A DNA stretch of 64,000 nucleotides, taken from contig NC_090173.1 in NCBI RefSeq assembly GCF_024679245.1, positions 12,442,013 through 12,506,012 on the forward strand. The letters run 5' to 3'. Both the position numbers and the translations under genes were made by a program. The notes under the pieces are model-generated. The model was not told the DNA's origin. It made no database searches and saw nothing but the letters and a program-made list of their open reading frames with translations. Positions 57,276-64,000 of this stretch are shown here, in pieces; within the stretch, counting starts at the first letter, position 1; each line of letters opens with the position of its first letter. The stretch is from Pseudorasbora parva (taxonomy: Eukaryota; Chordata; Actinopteri; Cypriniformes; Gobionidae).

Positions 57276-59948
57276 TTATTTCTCACACGACAGAAGAACA
57301 ATTACACTTGAGATTGGTCTAAGATATACTTTAGCAGTCCCCTGTTTAATTATTTTCACTTCGACTTTGCGAATTTTCCCATCAGCACTTGGAATTGCCT
57401 TTGTAACAAGTCCCATTGGCCATTCGTTGCGTTTTACTTGAGAGTCCTTCAACAACACAACATCTCCTTCTTGTACATTTGGTTTCTCGTCCATCCATTT
57501 CCTTCGAGTCTGAAGTGTGGGCAAGTATTCTTGTTTCCAACGTTTCCAAAATGTATCTGCAAGATTCTGAACTTGCTTCCATTGACTCTTGTACATATCC
57601 TTTATGCTGAACTCTCCAGGAGGTGCTGATACTGTGCAAGCCTTTTGAGTTAACAACATCGCTGGAGTAAGAATCTCTGTTTTTTCACAGTCTGTTGAAA
57701 TAGGAACCAAGGGTCGTGCATTCATTATAGCTGCTACTTCCGCCATCAGTGTGGTAAGAACCTCATTTGTAAGTCGAGTGTTTGTTAACAGCATTGCGTC
57801 TAGAATGCGCCTGGCTATTCCTATCATTCGTTCCCACACTCCTCCCATGTGAGATGAATGGGGTGCATTGAATGCCCAGGTACATCCATTATCCAGAAGG
57901 TAATTCTGGATCTCAGGATCATCTGAGTTGATTCTGAGTTCCTTACAAGCTCCTATGAAGTTTGTGCCTCTGTCTGACCTGAATTGCTTGACAGGGCCAC
58001 GCAGACACAGAAACCTTCTCAAAGCATTTATGAAGCTTGAAGAGGACATGGATTCAAGTATCTCCAGGTGGACTGCCCTTGTACATAAACAAGTGAACAT
58101 GACTGCCCACCTCTTACTTTCGGCACTGCCTCCCCGAGTGCGTCGTGACACCACATTCCAGGGTCCGAAAACATCAAGTCCCACGTATGTGAATGGAGGG
58201 GCTACGATTAGTCTGTCTTTGGGAAGATCTGACATTTTCTGCACTTGTAGCAGCCCTCTGAGTTTTTTACAGATGATACACTCGTTGATGATATTAGAGA
58301 CAAGTTTTTTAGCTCTGATGATCCATAAGCCAGCTGTACGCAGTGCGCCTTCCGTAAAGTGACGACCTTGGTGGACTACCTTTTGATGGTAGTGTTTGAC
58401 CAAGAGAGTGCTTATGTGATGATTAGCTGGAATGATCAGAGGGTGTTTCTCACCTTTTGTAATGTTTGCATTTGACAAGCGTCCACCCACTCTAATCAGT
58501 CCTTCTTCATCAAGAATGGGACTCAGATTCTTAATAGTACTTTGATTAGAGATCTTTTCGCCATTGTTCAAAGACTTCAACTCTTCCTGGAAGATCTCCT
58601 GTTGGACACATTTGATTATAGTTGTTTCTGCGCGTGCAAAATTCACTGTACGATCCATTTTGCAGCAATGCCAGCCTGTACATGAATCTTTTTGTGTGCT
58701 ACTGGAGTATGTTTTAGCAATGTGAGTAAGAATAGCCACTCCTCTCACAAGAGATTTCCAACTGGAAAATCTACTGAATCTGTGGGACCCCAGCTGACAT
58801 TTATTCACCTTCGTGGCCAAGGTGGTTATTTCAGGCCTGATTTCACTGTCAGATTCTGGATCAATTAGACTGAAATGTTCAGCTTGTTCACTTACATGAG
58901 TTTGCCGCAGAAACGCTGGACCTGAGAGCCAGTTTGTGTTTTGTAGTTCAGCCACTGAAACTGGTCTTGTAGCATTGTCTGCTGGATTCTGACTAGTAGC
59001 AATGTGATGCCACTGCTCTGGGTTGGTCGATTTTCGGATTCGTACAACCCTGTTAGCCACATAAACATAGAATCTTCTAGAAGGATTGTTAATGTATCCC
59101 AGTACAATTTTGCTATCAGTGTAGTATTTCACTGAATGTAGACCAATGTCCATTTCACTTGTTATCAATTCTGCAAGTTCAACTGCTAAAACGGCTGCAC
59201 ATAACTCCAGGCGTGGCACTGTATGGGCAGGTTTTGGAGCCAGCTTTGATTTGCCCATAATAAAGCCTACATGACACTGGCCATTATCCTCTACAATCTT
59301 GAGGTATGCTACAGCAGCTATTGCCATAGTAGAAGCATCAGAAAACACACATACCTCTTTCTGGACAGTAGAAGTCAGTGACACTGGTACGTAAGGTCTG
59401 AGAACACTAAGTGTTTCAAGGTGAAGTAAATCATCAGTCCACACTCTCCACTGAACTTCTCTGTCTTCTGAGAGTGGCATGTCCCAATCACATTGGTCCA
59501 CCGAAAGTTCTCGCACTAATGCCTTTACTTGTATGGTTATAGGGGCTGCAAATCCTAGAGGATCATACAGACTGTTCACAGTTGCTAAGATACCTCTTCG
59601 TGTGAACGGCTTCACTTCTTTTGATACTTGAAATGTGAAACTGTCTGACTGTAAATTCCAACTTACTCCTAGACTGCGCTGGAGGGGTAAAGGGTCAACA
59701 CCTAGTACTAGATCCTTCAGGTCGTTAGCTCTGTCATTTGCAGGAAATGCCTCCATAACTGAACTTCTGTTAGATGCTAATTTATGCAGTCTGAGGTTTG
59801 ATTCTGCTAACATCTCTCTAGTTCTCTGCAAGAGACTGACTGCTTCATCTTCAGAAGCCACTGAGGCGAGTCCATCATCCACATAGAAGTTTCTCACGAC
59901 AAACTGTTTTGAATCTTCTCCATACTCTTTCTCACCTTGATCAGCTGT
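57276..59948 (-). CDS. BEL pol 3' part: end of RT, RNase H, integrase
   Basis: Starts right after the in-frame stop at 59949. FYVDDGLASVASEDEA holds the YVDD catalytic pair of RT; VCVFSDASTMAIAAVAYL and YYTDSKIVLGYINNPSRRFY are RNase H. HPLIIPANHHISTLLVKHYH and CIICKKLRG form the HHCC zinc part, and YVGLDVFGPW, RSDRGTNFIGACKEL and HMGGVWERMIG the integrase core. The C-terminus is basic and ends at 57276. This 2.6-kb frame is unbroken. Confidence 0.93.
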   Translation of the reverse strand, partial: TADQGEKEYGEDSKQFVVRNFYVDDGLASVASEDEAVSLLQRTREMLAESNLRLHKLASNRSSVMEAFPANDRANDLKDLVLGVDPLPLQRSLGVSWNLQSDSFTFQVSKEVKPFTRRGILATVNSLYDPLGFAAPITIQVKALVRELSVDQCDWDMPLSEDREVQWRVWTDDLLHLETLSVLRPYVPVSLTSTVQKEVCVFSDASTMAIAAVAYLKIVEDNGQCHVGFIMGKSKLAPKPAHTVPRLELCAAVLAVELAELITSEMDIGLHSVKYYTDSKIVLGYINNPSRRFYVYVANRVVRIRKSTNPEQWHHIATSQNPADNATRPVSVAELQNTNWLSGPAFLRQTHVSEQAEHFSLIDPESDSEIRPEITTLATKVNKCQLGSHRFSRFSSWKSLVRGVAILTHIAKTYSSSTQKDSCTGWHCCKMDRTVNFARAETTIIKCVQQEIFQEELKSLNNGEKISNQSTIKNLSPILDEEGLIRVGGRLSNANITKGEKHPLIIPANHHISTLLVKHYHQKVVHQGRHFTEGALRTAGLWIIRAKKLVSNIINECIICKKLRGLLQVQKMSDLPKDRLIVAPPFTYVGLDVFGPWNVVSRRTRGGSAESKRWAVMFTCLCTRAVHLEILESMSSSSFINALRRFLCLRGPVKQFRSDRGTNFIGACKELRINSDDPEIQNYLLDNGCTWAFNAPHSSHMGGVWERMIGIARRILDAMLLTNTRLTNEVLTTLMAEVAAIMNARPLVPISTDCEKTEILTPAMLLTQKACTVSAPPGEFSIKDMYKSQWKQVQNLADTFWKRWKQEYLPTLQTRRKWMDEKPNVQEGDVVLLKDSQVKRNEWPMGLVTKAIPSADGKIRKVEVKIIKQGTAKVYLRPISSVIVLLSCEK

Positions 59949-62900
59949 TCATTTTAGACCGTAGATAGCAATTGCTGGAGATGGACTGTTTCCGAAAACG
60001 TGCACTTTCCTTCTGAACTCCACAATTTCCTTGCTGGTGTCATTATCTTTGTACCATAAAAATCTTAAGTAGTTTCGGTGGTCCTCTCTAACTACAAACG
60101 AATAAAACATCTGTTGTATATCAACTGTAATCGCCACTTGTTCTTTGCGAAAACGCAGTAACACACCCAAAAGTGTGTTATTCAGATCAGGGCCACTAAG
60201 CAGTACATCATTCAATGAGACGCCTTGATACTGGGCACTTGAATCAAAGACCACTCTGATTTGCCCTGGCTTTTGGGGATGGTAAACACCAAAGGTTGGT
60301 AGATACCAACACTCCTCACCTTGGTTTAATGGAGGTGCTGGTTCTGCTTGATCATTGTCGAAAATCTTTTGCATGAAATTAACAAAGTGATTTTTCATCT
60401 CGGCATTCTTCAGAAAGGAGCGTTGTAAAGAAAGGAGACGTTTTCGTGCCAGCTCTCTGTTATTTGGTAATCTACGATGGGGTGAACGAAATGGCAGTGG
60501 TGCAACCCAGTGGTTTGTATCATCAACATACATTTCCTTTTCCATTATTTGAAGGAATTCACCATCTTCAATAGACAGAGCAGGTTTGTCATCATTAGGA
60601 GTTCTGGCGAACACATTATCATCTAAACTCTCAGTTTTACGCGTGGGAGTGCCTAGATAACACAGTGAATGCGTATAATCTTCTTGCTTAGGAGTACTGA
60701 AAGTCTCTTTTACCTTCATGTAGTTTGTGCAAGGGTTGAACAGAGATGGTCGTCCATTTGGTAGCACATTTGTTTTGAAAGTGTTCACATTAGTCGGCTT
60801 ATGAGCTCCCCCTAAGCAGACTTCTCCGACGATAACCCAACCTAAATCTAATCTCTGGGCATAAGGCATGTTAAGAGGTCCATTGATTTGCTCACGTGCT
60901 TTATGGACACTCAAGATATCTCTTCCCAACAGCAGAAGGATAGGTGCATTAGGATCATGTTCTGGAATCTTATCGGCTACCGATTTCAGATGAGGGAAGT
61001 ACTGTGTGACATCAGGTGTTGGAATTTCAGATCGGTCATCAGGCATCATATCACATTCAATGAGTGACGGAAGTTCTACCTGAGTTTTCCCATCGATGGA
61101 TTGAATTGTGAAGCCAGATGCTCTGCGTCCTTTTTTCTCCATAGTTCCTGAGCATGTTTTTAGGGTATATGAAAATGATTCCCCTGTGATGCCGAAAACA
61201 TCAAAAAACTTTGATTTGGCTAATGATCGATTGCTTTGATCATCCAGTACTGCATACATCCTCACAACATTTTCAGGTTTGTTACAAGGATATACTGTCA
61301 CCAAGTAGATTTTCGAACATGACCTGGGCTTTGTCATGGTGCCACAGATTTCTGTACACTTGGACACAATTTCTGTCGAAGTAAACTCTTCTTTCTCCCC
61401 GCCATGCTGGCTCTCTCCCACATGCTGTTCTGTAAGCCAGGGAGATGGACCTGGATGTAGTGCTGTGGTGTGCGTCTCACTGTTGCATTCTTTGCACTTT
61501 ATGTTGACTTTACAATCTTTGGCAAAATGCTGCGTAGATAAACAACATCTAAAACAAACGTTGTTTTCATTCAGGTACTTTTTGCGCTCATCTATGTGTC
61601 TACTTCTAAACTCACGACACTTTGGTAATGGATGAGGTTTATTGTGGATTGGACACTGACTGTCTGGTTCAATCAATTTCCTTTCAGGGTTTTTCCTTTG
61701 AAAGGGTGTATGCACAGTTGACACGTCAGTCTTTCTGACTGATACAGATGATCGGTTACCGTACTTTGCTGCAGACGGCTCTGTTTTTGCTGAAATTTGG
61801 TTACTGCTTGTTGAGAATGAAAAACTTGGATCGTTCTTGATCTTTGCTTGATTAACAATGAATCTGGTGAAGAAACTGAATGGTGGAAAGGAAACACGGT
61901 AATCTTCTTTGTACTTGGAGCCTTGTGCAATCCATTTATCTTGCAAACTGTACGGCAGCTTTTCAATGATTGATTTAACTCCACGAGCAGTGTCTAGATA
62001 AGCCAGTCCTGGTAAATGTCCTCCTGACTTTGCTGCATCCATTTCTAACAAAAGGTCTCCAAGCTCTCTCAACTTGACATTGTCTTTAATAGAGATTTTA
62101 GGAAAATTCTCCAGTTTCCTTAGCAGAGCATCCTCAATAACTTCAGTGCTACCATAGCATTCCTCTATTCTCTGCCATGCCATCTTAACACCTTGTGCTG
62201 CATTATGGACATGTACTGACCTGATTCTTTTGACCTGTTGTGATGATTCTGGCCCGAGCCACTTTACGAGCAGGTCTAACTCCTCTCTGTCGGTTACATT
62301 GAGGTCTCTTATCACACTCCGGAATGATGTCTTCCATGCCCAATAATTTTCTGGGCAGTCATCGAATGTCAGCAACCCCGTACTCACTAACTCTCGTCGT
62401 ATCAGATGTTTCGTTAGGTCAGTGGTCTCCAAAGGTCTCATTGGATAGTCTCTGCAAGAGGATTCACGAGAGTTTGCATAGCATGTGGGATGCTGTGGAG
62501 CAATGTAGCCTCCACGGTCTCTTATGCTTACTTTTGGTGTTGAGACATCGACTGTGGTACTCTGGGGGAGAGGAACAAACCTAGGAGCTGTTGTAGTGAA
62601 CTGTGGATGTGTAGAATCTGGAAACTGTTGTGATGCATGAGACATAGATTGCATGTGAACCTGTTCCAACTTATCTTCAGTCAGAGAATGATTTGCCACA
62701 TAGTCACTGGTTCTTTGTGCTGAATCTTGAATAGCTAATTCTGAGAAATCCTGCAGCGGATCCTCCGGTTCGACTGCAGCTTCATAAACTGCTGCTTCGG
62801 CTGAGGCTGCAACTGCTGCCCTTTGTTTTTGTAGCACATGCAAATTAGCTTCTAATTCTGCTTTGCGTCTTGCTGCTTCCGCTTCCAATTCTGCTTTCTC

Positions 62901-63084
62901 TTTCATCATTTTTGCCTCTTTTTTCAGCATAAGACACCTCTGCGCGTGCCGCTTCGGCTTTTGCTCTAGCACGAATAGCTGCTGAACTGGCAGATGATCT
63001 ACTCGAGCGTGAGGAATATCTGGAGCCGGATACTTGAGATTGCCTCTCTGAAGCTTGCTGGGCCTTTTCTGCACTCTTATCCAT
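59949..63084 (-). pseudogene. BEL gag and pol 5' part: gag, zinc knuckles, protease, start of RT
   Basis: The likely start MDKSAEKAQQASERQSQ (ATG 63084) is in another frame than the main frame and joins it across a run of six T (62919-62924). The coiled coil KEKAELEAEAARRKAELEAN is followed by gag, then CFRCCLSTQHFAKDC and CKECNSETH (zinc), AVLDDQSNRS (BEL-type protease), and RT text IRVVFDSSAQYQGVSLNDVL and VDIQQMFYSF. It ends at TGA 59949-59951 after IAIYGLK, in the same frame as the downstream part. Confidence 0.9.
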
Positions 63085-63194
63085 CTTGCTTCTATGCAAT
63101 GTGCAATTCTTCACTTTTGATCACAGGATTGTGCAGCGTATGACTGTAAATACAGCTCTTGTTAATCTTTCCTGATGCGTCGATGCCTTTTTAC

Positions 63195-63714
63195 TATGCT
63201 GTCCTTGCAACTGCGTCACTTTGAAGAAGCTAGACAGCTAGCTAACAAATACACATGAAGCAGTTTATCCTTTTCAGAATGTTTACTTATGTGATCCTTT
63301 TTCTTTTGTAAAACTGAAATACAATAAACAAGAAATTAAATTACAACGTGTACATTAATAAGTTGGATATAATATAAACATGTGCGCTACAATCTGCACG
63401 TGAGTACCGTTATACATATGCGTACATGTAATAGAAAACTTCCCGACACAAACTTATTTTCAATAGGAAATATTAGCTATGTACCTACATAACACTTTAA
63501 AAGATCTTAACAAATAGCAAATAAACTTACAGGCATATCTTTCTCCAAGGTGAAGACTGTTATGCTGTATTGAAATCGCTGCTGCAAGTTGAACCGCTGC
63601 CGAACCACTAAATCAACACTGCGACTGCGTATGTGCAGAAAATAACAAACTGCAACATCGGAAAATGTCCACTAGGTGGAGCTCATACACCATGACCAGA
63701 TAATAGGCAGAACA
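63195..63714 (-). repeat. BEL 5' LTR
   Basis: Copy of 56680-57198 with one extra G (ATCGGAAAATG versus ATCGAAAATG). No standard TGG primer-binding site is seen just inside it. Confidence 0.93.
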
Positions 63715-63719
63715 CCTGG

Positions 63720-64000
63720 AAACTCGTTCTAAGGGAATACCTGCCTGTAGAAAACTGAGGTTCGACTACTGGGTGAGTGTCTGTCTGCAGGCCTGAGTCA
63801 CAGGGACCCGGCCAGACTGCCATGCCCATCTCGGGACTTGATCGCGAAGCCAGTGCTGAAGCGGTCTCATATGAAGCAATCCGAGCTGCGTCACCACGAT
63901 GCCATATGCCCCAGGAGCCTCTGAAATAGTTTCAGTGGAACCACACTCTTGCTCTCTATCTGACGGAGGCAAGTCAGCAGTGACTGCGCACGCTCATGTC
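63720..64000 (-). pseudogene. DIRS RT/RNase H connection, cut by window edge
   Basis: The minus frame ends LGLLHMRPLQHWLRDQ, then VPRWAWQSGRVPVTQACRQT, the stretch before RNase H in DIRS pol. It continues across the BEL insertion into VVVSTDAS at 56679. Confidence 0.75.

Larger units (their letters stand above)
56680..63714 (-). mobile_element. BEL/Pao LTR retrotransposon, young copy
   Basis: LTRs of 519 and 520 bp are identical except for one base insertion that I can see. The 5-bp duplication CCTGG flanks the element (56675-56679, 63715-63719). The frames encode Ala/Glu-rich gag, zinc knuckles, an atypical protease, RT, RNase H and integrase in BEL order. It has an in-frame stop in RT and an early frameshift, so it cannot make a full polyprotein. 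It sits inside the second DIRS. Confidence 0.95.
54055..64000 (-). mobile_element. second DIRS retrotransposon, right part outside window, split by BEL
   Basis: The left terminal repeat begins about 54055 (GTTACGTATGTAACCCTCGC) and an internal complementary region is at 54333-54425. Then come tyrosine recombinase and RNase H frames on the minus strand; after the BEL insertion the RT/RNase H connection continues to the window edge. It is a different and better preserved family than the copy at 3863, but still frameshifted. Confidence 0.85.

Overview
This window is nuclear DNA of a teleost fish, most probably a cyprinid. The evidence is spliced vertebrate genes with GT-AG introns, long CA/GA/TA microsatellites, and a repeat complement typical of zebrafish and carp relatives: DIRS, BEL/Pao, chromodomain Gypsy, an esterase-bearing CR1/L2-type LINE, hAT relics and many TTAA-flanked DNA elements. 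There is no sign of bacterial or organellar sequence.

Two host genes can be reconstructed, both on the minus strand. The first is elac2 (long-form tRNase Z), with 22 coding exons from 26761 down to 3096. They join in phase and encode about 711 residues, including the PxKxRN, HxHxDH, SGDT and HEAT motifs. The last exons, with the final metal-binding His region, lie beyond the left edge. The second gene runs from 52976 or higher down to a stop codon at 29629. It encodes an unrecognised multi-pass membrane protein: ten consecutive exons each carry about one hydrophobic segment, and all ten are phase 1-1. A short polar, Gln/Asn/Glu-rich tail follows. Its first exon was not found and may lie beyond the right-hand retrotransposon. 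A weak plus-strand small ORF (28905-29088) lies between the two genes.

Transposons make up most of the rest. elac2 intron 21 holds a whole decayed DIRS element (3863-9150) with inverted terminal repeats, an internal complementary region and a 121-bp tandem array. elac2 introns also hold two hAT relics with 8-bp target duplications, a TTAA foldback element and several small repeats. Some of these touch splice sites: a 141-bp CT tract is the polypyrimidine tract of exon 21, and copies of one GT-rich repeat abut exons 7 and 15. The 17-kb intron of the membrane-protein gene holds a LINE (35791-45649, 9-bp target duplication) split by a young Gypsy element (37527-42647, 5-bp duplication, LTRs almost identical). 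Next to it is a TTAA-flanked composite with a THAP-domain exon (45787-50776), itself full of nested elements. The right end (54055-64000) is a second DIRS family copy split by a young BEL/Pao element (56680-63714).

No gene cluster with a shared pathway is present. The most unusual features are the modular one-segment-per-exon membrane gene, the repeat-derived splice signals of elac2, and the layered insertions whose order can be read from target duplications and one preserved empty site. All family calls come from reading motifs by eye; none was checked by a search.
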